A stretch of DNA of 64,000 nucleotides from Gari tellinella (taxonomy: Eukaryota; Mollusca; Bivalvia; Cardiida; Psammobiidae), in the NCBI GenBank assembly GCA_922989275.2, contig OV277872.1:33025619-33089618 (forward strand), written 5' to 3'. The notes under the pieces are model-generated. The model was not told where the DNA came from. It made no database searches and saw nothing but the letters and a program-made list of their open reading frames with translations. The translations under genes were made by a program, and so were the position numbers. Shown here piece after piece: positions 50,701-58,514 of this stretch (position 1 is its first letter; each line of letters begins with the position of its first letter).

Positions 50701-53700
50701 CATAAAATGATCACGTAAATATGCATGACTTAACTTCATACAAGTAAACTGATAATAATTAACATATAATTGTTAATTATATAAAAACTTTATCATAAAA
50801 TTAATGCTTCTCTTATCAGGGCTCCAGATAAGGGGAGTATTTCAAAAACTAAAATCTTTTTTTCTGCATTAAACCCTATGGTGTACTCATAAAAATCATC
50901 TCTTTGAGACAATTCTAATGAGTTGTAACATTATAGGATTTGATGCTGAAATTAGTGAGAAATGTCATATTTGATCAGTTTACTCACTCTTATCTGGAGC
51001 CCTTTCTTATACAGCTTCTATAATTGAAATCTTTATTTTAACACTTTCAAAAATGTGGACCTGTATTGAAGATTTTGTAAAAACAGTTTGGATCCAGATT
51101 CAGTCCCCAACAAAAATGGGGTTTGACCAGGCCCCGAGGTTATAAAACTTGCTCAAAACTCAGAATTTTTCTCAGCTCATAACACTTTGGCACCCATTTT
51201 ATTTCATAACTAGTATTTTCATACATAATTATACTGTAATAAGGTATCCAAATGAGGTTACAAAAATCAAATAAAATGTGTTTTGTAAAAGCTAGAGCCT
51301 TTTATCGAAACTTAGTTTTGAGCACTGAGTTCATTTTAAATTTTATAACCTCGGGCCCAGGACTCAATTGTCAATCAAATCTTGTTTGACTTCTGTAAAT
51401 CAAAGATCAAATCAATTTTAGAATTTTAACAAATATTTTCATTACCTGACAGTTACTCTGTATTGAGAGAGTTAATTTACATATACTTTGTACATGTAAT
51501 ATTTTATTCTGGTCGTGATTTCTTTAATGCTTTCTAAGGTATGATACTCTAGAATTATACTTGAACCTTTGATTTGGCTCCCAGCTTTTCACAAAATCAA
51601 GGTGTTGACAGGACTTCAGATTAGAATAGGTACAAGGGAAAATTACAACATTTTCTCCTGTATGTCAAATCTGTTGTTACTACTCATTAACACAATCAGC
51701 CCTAGAGATGAGTGTACTCATTAAAACAGGGTACCTGTAAAGAATACACTTGTCCTATGCAAATAGTGTAGACCCAGATCAGAGGGCTCCTAAAGGAGCC
51801 CTTTGATCAGGGTCTGCACTGTTTGTAAGCTTTCAATATATGGCAGAAAACAATCCTAAATAGTCAAAAATGGATTTAATTGGAAGGTGGAATTTTCCAT
51901 TAAATGATTCAGGGATGAATAAATAAAAAGTGTGTCTTTGAGACAATTCCAATGAGTAGTAAACCTACAGGGTTTGATGGAGACATGAGGAAATTAACAT
52001 ATCTTGAGCTCTATGTTGGCATTGATTCTAAGATGTATTAATGTACTGGGGCCTGTTTTACTAAACTTTCGTAAGTCAAAATCGTTGAACTCTTATTTTT
52101 CGTTCATAAACCTTTGCAAACAGCAAATAGCCAGAACAGAGGACGCCTCTGATCTGGCTTCTTGCTGTTTGTAGCAAGTGATAATAAAAAATATAAATTA
52201 AAATTTTGACTTACGCAAATAATTTGCGTAAGTTGTTTAGTAAAACGGGCCCCTGGTGACTTCCAAGTAGAGTGAATAACATTTACATATAACCTAAACT
52301 TCATTGAGCTTTTAACACTGACTATCTTCTTATGCTTTAATGCATCATATTTCAGTTTAACTCTTTCCTCCCTAAAGCTTTTTCGGCTCTAAATGACCTT
52401 TTTGTGTCGATGGGCCGTAAAACACCATTCATTCATTCATTCATTCCCTAAAGCTTTAAATGGACAATCCCAGTTTCCATTTTAGTCTAGTCCATTTCTG
52501 ACTTTTAAGGGTTGTTTTTGTCAATGTTTTGCATTATGACAAACAGTGAAGACCCAGATCAGAGGGCTCCAAAAGGAGCCCTCTGATCTGGGTATTCACT
52601 GTTTGCATAGGACAAGTGCTCTTTTCACATGTATACTGTTTGAAAAAGACGCCTATATGCGGGACTAGGGTTCAAGGGGTTAATCACATAATGATTAAAA
52701 CCTTACTGCTTTTGATATTTTGAAGGTTTCAGCTGATTGTTTGACATCAAAATTGGCTTCCCTATTTGAAAAATAAGGTGGCATATGATATTTAGTCACC
52801 TTGGCCAGAGCTCCAGATAAGGGGAGTATTTCAAAAACTAAAATAATTATTTGTGCTTTAAAACATATTGGCAAGTACTCATTAGAATCGTCTCTTCGAG
52901 ACGAATCTGATGAGTAGTAACACCATAGGATTTGGTGCTGACATGAGTGAGAAAATGTTGAATTTGTTCGGCTTACTCCTTCTTATCTGGAGATCTGCTT
53001 GGTGTGGTTAACCCTTGCACTTCCATGACAGGTTTTGACATGACTATGCAGGGCTCCAGATTAGAGGAAGTTTTCCGAACAAGTTCAACATTTTCTCACC
53101 CATTTCAGCACCAAATCCTATTGTGTTACTACTCATTAGAATCGTCTCTTCGAGACGATTCTAATGAGTAGTGACACCATAGGGTTTAATGCAGAAATAA
53201 AGATTTTAACTTTTGAAAACTATACTTATCTGGAGCCCTGACTATGTCTTTCTTGTGACACACAAAATGTCTACACATTGGGTTTAATAACTAAGGAAAG
53301 TAAAGGTTATAACGTACCAGGTATACTGAAATGCATGGACAAGTTTGTTTCCCAGAAGAGCCTGTATTAATTTTATTGTTGTGGCAGGATGATAATTGTA
53401 ATTCATTAAATTCATTTTCATTTCCTGATATCAATTGTGCAGCCCTCCAGATAAGAGGGCGTAAGCTGAGACAATCCAACATTTTCCCACTCTTTTCACC
53501 ACCAAATCCTATGGTGTAACTACTCATTAGAATCGTCTCTTCGAGACGATTCTAATGAGTAGTGACACTATAGGGTCTAATACAGAGATAAAGATTTTAG
53601 GTTTTGAAAAACTTCCCTTATTTGGAGCCCTGTTTGTACAAATTAAACGATGCAATTCACGAAAAGGAAACTGAATATTTTATTGTTACTGTTAAGAATA

Positions 53701-56700
53701 ACATTAAAAAGCTGAAAATGATATTTTTGCGGACAACAATTTCAAAGTTGATGATAATAAAGCTAGCAAATCCTGATCTAGAAGACTGATCTGTTTGCTA
53801 TAATTGTTTTATTTATTTTGTGCAGGTTTAATACAGTAGATATCAATGTAGCCGTAGCAACAGATGCAGGACTGATTACACCCATAGTATTTAGAGCTGA
53901 TCTTAAGGTAAGCTGACTAACTGATAGTCTTTACTCCCCCCCCCCCCCCCCCCCCCTCCCATCCACACATGAAAACTTACAATTTGATCACTCTGCACCT
54001 CTGCAATCTACATTTATCCATTACTCCATGCCCTGTTTCTAGTTTAGAAGACATGTGAGCACTTCAAGCAGGTTGAAAGTAAAACAGAATGCGCCTTAAG
54101 GCGCATTCTGCTTTACTTTCAGCCTGCTTTAAGCTATCTTCTGCGAGAAGATTCAAGATAGAAAATATTTCTTATGAAACATATATATGATTTATAAAGT
54201 TGAACTATTTTCTTCATTGGAGGAATAAATTAGAGGCGTAAAAAATCGTATTTATGGGTTAATGGGTTATTTAAGTTTTGGGTTTAGGCCAGTTGTGGAC
54301 TTAGTACTGCACCTAGTGTCATAAAACTTTGCATATATTCTAACACGACTCGAAACCTACGGCATATAGACAAAGAATACCAAGAAACGTATATTACGCA
54401 GTGATAATGAACTGCACTCGCAGCGTTTCCATACGCTGTTCCATTTGCCCCATACGCGTAATACATAAATAATATTTTTATGATAATAGTCGCGTTAAAA
54501 TTAAAATTTGTTATTTCTTAATTATAACACGACGCGAAACCTACGGCATATAGACACAGAATACCGAGAAACTTATATAACCCCCGCGATAATGAACTCA
54601 CGCACGGCGTTTCCATCCGCTGTTCCATTTGCCCCATACGCGTAATATATAAATAGTATTTTTATAATAAAATTTGCGATAGAATTAAAATAACAAATTC
54701 GTAGGTGTTCATTACCGTGCATTAGATCACAGTTAGTCGTTGAGATGTGGGTAATTAGATAATTCGGCCTAAAGGCTTCGTGATCTAATGACTCCACATC
54801 TCAACTCCTAACTGTGATCTAATGCACGGTAATGAACACCTACAAATTTGTTATTTCTTAAATGTGCCTTTAAATTTGATTGACCTTGACCTCTGTGGCC
54901 TATGTTAAGATTTTGCATTTAAATCAGGTTAGGATTATAGTGTTTTCACTGATGGTCAAGTATATTACAAACAGGGCTCCAGATAAATGTAAGAAAAACT
55001 GAACGAATCCAACAATTTCAGTTTTTATTTCAGTATCAAACCCTATGGTGTTACTACTCATTAGAATTGTCTCGAAGAGGATATAGAAATATTTTTTATG
55101 ATACCAATTTTGGCTATAAATTTGAACTATTTTCTTCGGTGGAATAATAAATTAAAGGCGTAAAAAGACGAATTTTGTTGGTAATTGGTGGTATGAATGT
55201 TATGATCACATCGGTGTAAATATTTTCAGGGTCTAGCCCAGATTGGTGAAGATGTGGGAAATCTAGCAGCAAAGGCCAGGGAAGGAAAACTTCAACCACA
55301 AGAATTTCAGGTGAGAATTCAATAAACAATAGTTTTTACTTGCAGGACTTGTGTCCAGGAGAGCTTAAGTCGTAGGCATATGGGTTGTCACCCATTTATT
55401 GGCAATGACACAATAAACACATTCAAATCTAGCAAGTAGTGTCCTCATCATTTGCAAACAGTATACTTGTGAAGAATACACTTGTGTTTGCAAACAGTGA
55501 AGACCCTGATCAGAGGGCTCCTAAAGGAGCCCTCTGATCAGGATCTGCACTGTTGTATCAGTTTGCAACATGTTCTAATAAATACTGCTAGATAGTATGA
55601 GTCACTCTCATTTTATAAAATCATTAATTCATTTCATTTTAGTAAAAGATGAACTAGACTTAATTAAAGATAAAAAGAAATTCATTTGAAGTGTAGGGGA
55701 TGAATGAATTAAGCAGGTCCCGCTTGAAGTAGACATAGAGAGCTAATACCATGCTATTTATTTTTTTCTAACTCCAGGGAGGCACTTTCACCATTTCCAA
55801 CCTTGGCATGTTTGGTATCAAATCTTTCTCAGCTGTCATCAATCCACCTCAGGCCTGTATCCTGGCTGTGGGCGGGGCAGAGAAGAGACTGGTCGTGGAC
55901 GATGAAAGTAACACTGGGTAAGGATTGTGGAATCAGTACTCTACTAATTCAGATGAATGAAGATAAAAGATGATGAATGCACATTCTGTAAAACAATGAG
56001 TCCTTCAGACAAAAATTGAGTCCTTAAAAGTATTACTGCTATCTAGGATGAATGCGTGGCCCAAAAGAAAGGATTCATAGCTTAACCCATTACCCCTAGC
56101 CTGTTTCTAGTTCTGAAGATAGGTTACCATTTAAAGCAGGTTAAAAGTAAAGCAGAATGTGCCTTAAGGCATATTCTGCTTTACTTTCACACCTGCTTTA
56201 AGCTACCATCTGCTAGAATAATGATTTTTTTTTCTTATGATATACATTTGCATATATGTATTACTGTATAAAAAGACGTATTTATGGGGGAAAGGGTTAA
56301 GGCAGAACGAGAATATAATTTAAATTTGTGTCTTTTAGAGTTTTTGGTATGCATTCACTCTTTATCTTATAGCCTGTTTCTAGTTATGAAGACAGATTAC
56401 CACTTAAAGCAGGTTGAAAGTAAAGCCGAAAAAGCAGAATGCGCCTCAAGGCACCATATTCTTTACTTTCAGCCAACTTTTAGTAACCATCTGCTAGGAT
56501 ACAGAAAATATTTCTTTTTGTGCATTTATATGACTGTATAAAGTGGAGCTATTTTTTTCATTACTGGAAAATATTAAAGGTGTATTAATGGAGTAATGGG
56601 TAATAATTTAGATGATGTTAAAGCAGGATCAGGGTTTACATTATTTAACCCATTACCCCATAGCCTGTTTCTACTTTTGAAAATAGGTGATCACTTAAAG

Positions 56701-57695
56701 CAGGTTGAAAGTAAAGCAGATTGTACCTTAAGGTGCATTCTGCTTTAATTTAGGCCTGTTTCAACCCTTCCCCCCATGGAAGCGCCTTTAGCGCATTTAA
56801 TTTATTCCTCAACCGGTAAAAATAGTTCCAAATTATACAGTAATAAATATATGTAGAATATATATGTAAAACAGATGATAGCTTAACCCTTTCCCCCATA
56901 GCATATCTCTTGTATTGAATATAGGTGTCCACTTAAAGCAGGTTGAAAGTAAAGCAGAATGCGCTTTAAGCGCATTCTGCTTTACTTTCAGCCTGCTTTA
57001 AGCTATCATCTGCTAGAATATAGAAAATATTTTGTATTATACATATTTATGAATGTATAAATTGGAACTATTTTCTTCAGGGCAAGAATAAACTGAGTGC
57101 GCTAAAAGGCGCTTCTATGGGGGAAAGGGTTAAAGCAGGCTGAAAGTAAAGCAGAATGCCCTTAAAGCAGTACAATATTTCTCATAGAATATATTCATGC
57201 CTGTATAAAGTCAAACTATTCTCTTCAGTGGAAGAATAAATTAAAACCATTAACCCTTAGCCCGCCAAATAAATTGTCGTCTGCTATATTTCTCGTCTGC
57301 TTCAAGTTTCAAAGTGCTTCAAAGTTGCTCAAAATTGCTGAAAATGTTGTTCCGAGTGTCAAACAGCTTGGATCCGGATGAGACGCCGAGTTACTCGGCG
57401 TCTCATCCGGATCCAAGCTGTTTGCATATGGAGCTATAGTCGTGAGTGGCAGGCTAAGGGTTAAAACCATTAAAAGGCATAATTATCAGGTAATCGGATA
57501 AAGAGCAAAGCTATAACACAGTCATATAACCAAAATATTCATGTCTTTGTTCTTGTGTGTTCCAGATACTCGGAGGCCACAATGATGTCAGTGACTTTGA
57601 GCTGTGACCATAGAGTAGTAGACGGTGCAGTAGGAGCTACATGGCTGGCAGAGTTTAGGAAATACTTAGAAAACCCATCAACCATGTTGTTATAG
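32673..57695 (+). CDS. DLAT: Pyruvate dehydrogenase E2, dihydrolipoamide acetyltransferase (whole gene span)
   Basis: Eleven coding exons join in phase to 506 codons with stop: 32673-32791, 41794-41867, 42772-42995, 44213-44506, 46144-46290, 47129-47214, 48076-48216, 53826-53907, 55230-55310, 55778-55917 and 57566-57695. The enzyme forms the core of the mitochondrial pyruvate dehydrogenase complex and passes acetyl groups from lipoyl-lysine to CoA. Residues 1-40 are an Arg-rich presequence without acidic residues. One lipoyl domain spans about 66-150, with the lipoylated Lys in ETDKA near residue 110. A Pro/Ala-rich hinge and the E1/E3-binding domain ([24 protein letters not shown]) follow. 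The catalytic domain carries [25 protein letters not shown] and DHRVVDG (His near 478, Asp near 482) and ends in NPSTMLL, very close to animal DLAT. Human DLAT has two lipoyl domains; only one is encoded here. All ten introns carry foldback elements. Confidence 0.95.
33318..34969. mobile_element. 1.6-kb foldback element in DLAT intron 1
   Basis: The outer arms, ACAGGGAATCGGCTCATAGT at left and ACTATGAGCCGATTCCCTGT at right, are inverse and continue through CTATATATAGATAATATAAT. Inner arms also pair (GAAGAGAAGTTGTCG near 33870 against CGACAACTTCTCTTCCGAG near 34680). No coding capacity. A SINE is inserted in the left arm. Confidence 0.85.
33398..33674 (-). repeat. tRNA-Arg-derived SINE, inserted in a foldback arm
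   Basis: On the - strand the head reads TAGCTCATTGGTAGAGCG (A box) and GGTTGTGGTTCGATCCC (B box), with anticodon loop TTTCGAG (TCG). The body ends near CGACGTTAAATCAAGCTTGC. The uninterrupted right arm of the host foldback shows the empty site. Confidence 0.85.
34970..35354. other. No gene or repeat recognised
   Basis: AT-rich DLAT intron 1 sequence. Confidence 0.5.
35355..35492. repeat. Short foldback element
   Basis: ATATATTGCATAGCTCCCAC and the inverse GGAGATACTGCAATATAT enclose arms around TTAAACGCGC and a GTGCGCGCATGCGCAC centre. No second copy here. Confidence 0.7.
35812..36067. repeat. Foldback element, family K
   Basis: CAGGGTTGCCATTTCTCTGG to CTCATGGCAGCCCTG, inverse ends. The core is family A-like (TTGCGTCTTAAGGCGCA). 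Same family as 1075-1348. Confidence 0.8.
36190..36290. repeat. E/G-type core remnant
   Basis: GACCCAGATAAGACGCTTTG against AGGCGTCTGGTCTGGATCC; imperfect palindrome with family G-like sequence around it. Confidence 0.6.
36358..36548. repeat. Foldback element, family D
   Basis: GGCTCCAGATAAGAGGAGTA to CTCTTATCTGGGGC; core CGTCTCTTCGAGACAATTC. Confidence 0.85.
36549..37690. other. No gene recognised
   Basis: Includes repeated GTTAACTAG motifs (36580-36630). Short open frames at 37016-37341 on both strands have no domain I recognise. Confidence 0.45.
37735..38750. repeat. About 497-bp tandem duplication
   Basis: Block with CCACAATAGTTCG, GAGTTCGCGTTTCAGAC, GAGTTATGCCCCTT and ACTCCGTATTTTCAGAG at 37735-38215, repeated from about 38220. 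A third partial copy of the TTTCAGACGTTGGCGACTAT block ends near 38740. The GAGTTATGCCCCTT motif is a frequent bivalve repeat in my recollection. Confidence 0.8.
38778..41365. mobile_element. 2.6-kb foldback element in DLAT intron 1
   Basis: The ends CCTAGGTTGGCGCCAGCC and GGCTGGCACCAACCTAG are inverse. Inside, 39440-39590 (TATAGCTCTGCATATAGCAG, CAGAATTTGAAAAAGAAAAG) is matched inversely by 41030-41180 (CTCTTTCAAATTCTG, TATGCAGAGCTAAATATAAG). A C-type core remnant (AGTGCAAACAGTGCAG) lies in both arms. The middle, 39700-41000, is unique here and holds a small palindromic block at 40505-40700 rich in TCGCCAA/TTGGCGA. No transposase recognised. Confidence 0.75.
41491..41749. repeat. Foldback element, family A
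   Basis: Complete copy ending 44 bases before DLAT exon 2; core GCGCCCTTAAGGTGC (arms no longer equal). Confidence 0.85.
41794..41867 (+). CDS. DLAT: DLAT exon 2
   Basis: 74 bp between the acceptor ATTGTCTTTTTAAG and the donor CTTCAG|GTAATT. It encodes a basic stretch ending RHYTS, followed across the junction by DLPAHFK. Animal DLAT proteins have RxYYS-LPxHxK at the same place, just before the lipoyl domain. A nearby acceptor at 41799-41800 would be out of phase with exon 1. Confidence 0.82.
41945..42345. repeat. Family C and partial family A elements
   Basis: Family C at 41945-42155 with one core arm shortened; partial A at 42160-42345. Both lie in DLAT intron 2, with a family D tail fragment at 42638-42694. 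Confidence 0.75.
42772..42995 (+). CDS. DLAT: DLAT exon 3, lipoyl domain
   Basis: 224 bp, phase 1 to 0. It encodes [23 protein letters not shown] and the lipoylation loop [12 protein letters not shown], then [10 protein letters not shown]. The donor is AAG|GTACAG, and the bases from +4 on belong to a family E foldback (42999-43234). Reading on through the element meets a stop at 43101-43103. Confidence 0.96.
42999..43234. repeat. Foldback element, family E, inside a DLAT splice donor
   Basis: 236 bp from CAGTGGAGAAAACGTTATTC to AATAACGTTTTCTCTACTG with a TA duplication at 42997-42998 and 43235-43236. Perfect core palindrome 43106-43172. The left TA supplies bases +2 and +3 of the donor of DLAT exon 3. 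Confidence 0.93.
43535..44114. repeat. Family L repeat followed by a family A element
   Basis: Family L at 43535-43876 (matches 5757-6178) and family A at 43877-44114, both in DLAT intron 3. Confidence 0.75.
44213..44506 (+). CDS. DLAT: DLAT exon 4, end of lipoyl domain, hinge and start of binding domain
   Basis: 294 bp, phase 0 at both ends; acceptor TTTATTTTACAG, donor CTTAGT|GTAAGG. It encodes the last lipoyl strand ([15 protein letters not shown]), a mobile Pro/Ala hinge with several proline runs, then [21 protein letters not shown] family B element starts 13 bases after the exon. Confidence 0.95.
44519..44708. repeat. Foldback element, family B, beside a DLAT donor
   Basis: CAGTACAGCCTCTCTATTAC to GAGAGGTCTTATTG; the core is GCCAGATTTAAATCTGGC, a palindrome unlike the usual B core. 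It begins 13 bases after the end of exon 4. Confidence 0.75.
44716..45236. repeat. Two family A elements and a B core
   Basis: Diverged direct copy 44716-44937, B-type hairpin 44940-44992 (AGCTCCTGTAGGAGCT), inverted full copy 44994-45236 with core GCGCCTTAAGGCGC. Confidence 0.8.
45237..45830. other. No gene; one family A fragment
   Basis: A fragment of family A lies at 45560-45650; nothing else is recognised. DLAT intron 4. Confidence 0.45.
45830..46080. repeat. Family D fragment and inverted family M fragment
   Basis: Family D-like 45830-45935. Family M 5' part, inverted, at 45963-46075 (CGTGCGCGATGTGTGTTAGA at its outer end). Confidence 0.7.
46144..46290 (+). CDS. DLAT: DLAT exon 5, binding domain end and second hinge
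   Basis: 147 bp, phase 0 at both ends. It encodes [15 protein letters not shown], a second Ala/Pro hinge and [10 protein letters not shown], the start of the catalytic domain. The first codon is Met but is internal, following DLS from exon 4; it should not be taken as a translation start. Confidence 0.94.
46316..46925. repeat. Family F and family D elements
   Basis: Family F at 46316-46675 begins 26 bases after DLAT exon 5 (core CAGACGCTGCATAACGTGGC); diverged family D at 46783-46925. Confidence 0.75.
47129..47214 (+). CDS. DLAT: DLAT exon 6, catalytic domain
   Basis: 86 bp, phase 0 to 2; acceptor TCTGTTTCAG, donor CTACA|GTAAGT. It encodes [20 protein letters not shown], a signature of acyltransferase E2 proteins. 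It is too short to stand out as an open reading frame. Confidence 0.96.
47255..47600. repeat. Family A and diverged family D elements
   Basis: Family A at 47255-47466 with a short core; D-like sequence at 47480-47600 (GATCTGATAAGAGAGAGTAT). DLAT intron 6. Confidence 0.7.
47826..48047. repeat. Foldback element, G-related
   Basis: AACTCTTTGCATGCTAGCGG to CAGCTTGCAAAGAGTTAA; core GAGACGCTGCATAATGCAGC. It ends 28 bases before DLAT exon 7. Confidence 0.8.
48076..48216 (+). CDS. DLAT: DLAT exon 7, catalytic domain
   Basis: 141 bp, phase 2 to 2. The acceptor is a run of ten T then CAG, and the donor GACA|GTAAGT. It encodes [40 protein letters not shown] and a short end FVRQ. A family G element ends 28 bases upstream. 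Confidence 0.96.
48249..48696. repeat. C-related and D foldback elements
   Basis: 48249-48451 has inverse ends AACCCTTTCAACCCTAAAC / TGTAGGGTTGAAAGGGTTAA and a broken C-type core. Family D at 48508-48694. Confidence 0.75.
48720..48840. repeat. Family B core remnant
   Basis: AGCAGAAAGGTCCTTAAAGG hairpin with degraded arms. Confidence 0.55.
49182..49371. repeat. Foldback element, family D
   Basis: Full copy; core CGTCTCTTCGGGACG. Confidence 0.85.
49672..49918. repeat. Foldback element, family D, with a small insertion
   Basis: Normal until CCTATGG, then about 55 foreign bases (TTGACTTGACTTGATCCTGA...) before GTGTCACTACTCATTAGAAT resumes. Confidence 0.85.
49996..50232. repeat. Foldback element, family A
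   Basis: Complete; core GCACCTTAAGGCAC (arms unequal). Confidence 0.8.
50358..51004. repeat. Two family D elements
   Basis: 50358-50550 with core CGTCTCAAAGAGACG and 50819-51004 with degraded core; 270 bases of unrecognised sequence lie between them. Confidence 0.85.
51005..51610. other. No gene; unrecognised intron sequence
   Basis: Two inverted blocks, GGCCCCGAGGTTATAAAACT (51151) and TTTTATAACCTCGGGCCC (51343), suggest an old 200-bp foldback. Confidence 0.5.
51612..52015. repeat. Split family D element around an inverted family C element
   Basis: D-like left part at 51612-51720, a family C copy in inverse orientation at about 51722-51915, then D-like GTCTTTGAGACAATTCCAAT to 52015. This suggests nesting. 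Confidence 0.65.
52049..52252. repeat. Foldback element, family I
   Basis: GGGGCCTGTTTTACTAAAC and GTTTAGTAAAACGGGCCCC. The centre is a G-like CAAATAGCCAGAACAGAGGA palindrome rather than the usual I core. Confidence 0.8.
52356..52681. repeat. Family C element with a SINE-tail-like insertion
   Basis: After TCCTCCCTAAAGCTTT the element is broken by about 70 bases (52381-52448: GGCTCTAAATGACC, GATGGGCCGTAAAACACCA, then (ATTC)4) and resumes with CCCTAAAGCTTTAAATGGAC. CCCTAAAGCTTT is duplicated at the two edges, a likely target duplication. Confidence 0.85.
52806..53632. repeat. Three family D elements in a row
   Basis: 52806-53001, 53048-53240 and 53442-53632. The last two have the perfect core AGAATCGTCTCTTCGAGACG. 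Confidence 0.88.
53826..53907 (+). CDS. DLAT: DLAT exon 8, catalytic domain
   Basis: 82 bp, phase 2 to 0. It encodes [20 protein letters not shown] and VFRADLK. It is preceded by a 5.6 kb intron full of family D elements. Confidence 0.96.
53936..53960. repeat. Poly-C tract
   Basis: A run of about 21 C bases, 30 bases after the donor of DLAT exon 8. Confidence 0.9.
54016..54269. repeat. Foldback element, family A
   Basis: Complete; perfect core GAATGCGCCTTAAGGCGCAT. Confidence 0.85.
54331..54860. mobile_element. Family M element with an internal tandem duplication
   Basis: Starts TTCTAACACGACTCGAAACC. A block of about 190 bp (ACCTACGGCATATAGACA ... CCCATACGCGTAAT) occurs twice (54335-54520, 54528-54690). 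A strong hairpin 54695-54850 follows with arms GTAGGTGTTCATTACCGTGC, and the end is TTGTTATTTCTTAAAT as at 28130. Confidence 0.8.
54973..55195. repeat. Truncated family D joined to a truncated family A
   Basis: D breaks off inside its core (ATTGTCTCGAAGAG) at about 55078 and continues as the right half of A (GATATAGAAATATTTTTTAT). Confidence 0.75.
55230..55310 (+). CDS. DLAT: DLAT exon 9, catalytic domain
   Basis: 81 bp, phase 0 at both ends. It encodes [20 protein letters not shown] then LQPQEFQ. The donor is TTTCAG|GTGAGA. Confidence 0.96.
55440..55712. repeat. Foldback element, C-related
   Basis: Core GGCTCCTAAAGGAGCC; fills most of DLAT intron 9. Confidence 0.75.
55778..55917 (+). CDS. 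DLAT: DLAT exon 10, catalytic domain
   Basis: 140 bp, phase 0 to 2. It encodes [39 protein letters not shown] and DDESNTG. These form the conserved core around the CoA and lipoamide sites. Confidence 0.97.
56081..57132. repeat. Cluster of four to five family A elements
   Basis: 56081-56300, 56363-56605, a copy starting 56646 and broken near 56760 by an inverted piece, and 56883-57132 with core GCGCTTTAAGCGC. DLAT intron 10. Confidence 0.8.
57250..57463. repeat. Foldback element, family G (inverted)
   Basis: Near-identical inverse of 21980-22182, including the perfect core GAGACGCCGAGTTACTCGGC. Confidence 0.88.
57566..57695 (+). CDS. DLAT: DLAT exon 11, terminal exon with the catalytic histidine
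   Basis: 130 bp ending in TAG at 57693-57695. It encodes [20 protein letters not shown] then [20 protein letters not shown] and LL. DHRVVDG holds the catalytic His and Asp. A degraded copy of the last 60 bases lies downstream at 57772-57825. Confidence 0.97.
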
Positions 57696-57771
57696 GTGTT
57701 AATAAGAAACAGTAATAGACTCTTATGACAAAATTAATGGAATATCTAGGGGTTATCCAAATTAATCCCTT

Positions 57772-57976
57772 TGGCTGGCAGAGTTTAGGAAATACTTAAA
57801 AAAACCTATCAACTATGTTGTTATAAGAAACAATATGATCACTTAAAGCAGGTTGAATGTAAACCAGAATGCGCCGGAATTTTTGTGTTAACCGGATATC
57901 AGAAAAATAGTAGTAGACTATACAGACAAAATGAATTGAAACATCTGAGGGTTTATCCAAATTATAATCCCTTTTA
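57772..57976 (+). pseudogene. Tandem copy of the DLAT 3' end
   Basis: GGCTGGCAGAGTTTAGGAAA at 57773 repeats the last coding bases of exon 11 (57643), with changes. The following GGTTATCCAAATTA block (57751) recurs at about 57952. It is a partial duplication of about 200 bp with no intact frame. Confidence 0.85.
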
Positions 57977-58079
57977 ATTCCCTGCAAAAAAAGTTGCTTG
58001 CAAACTTTAATATGTACAGTCAACCTTGCAATGAACAGAAGAATATTATATTTTCTTGAGCATGTTGACAATCTTGTTC

Positions 58080-58514
58080 CAATTAGAGTGTCAAACAGTT
58101 TGGAACCTGATCAGATTCCGAGTAATTTGGGGTTTGATCTGGCTCCAAACTGTTTGCATTAGACAACAGGTATTGATGTGATGTACAAAAGGAATGAGTA
58201 GTGTTTTACCCACTGTATCAGCTTCAAGAGTGACTTTGGACTGATCAGAATATTTGCATAACCAAGTGTAAATTAACCCTTCTCCTGTTGAATATTCATC
58301 TATAAACTCCGCCCACAATGAATATCTGTATTCTGAAATATGGACGAAAAAGAAGTTCACAGGACAAGAGGGCACTCATGTTAGTTGGACATATCCTATT
58401 AGAAAACAGTGCAGACCCTGATCAGACAGCTCCTGAAGGAGCTGTCTGATCTGGGTCTACACTGTTTTCAAAAAGTGTCAGTATATTATATGCTACTAGC
58501 AGAATAAGGGTTAA
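58080..58514. repeat. E-type core and C-related foldback
   Basis: E-like palindrome 58088-58158. C-related element 58274-58514 with core CAGACAGCTCCTGAAGGAGC at 58401-58469. Confidence 0.75.
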
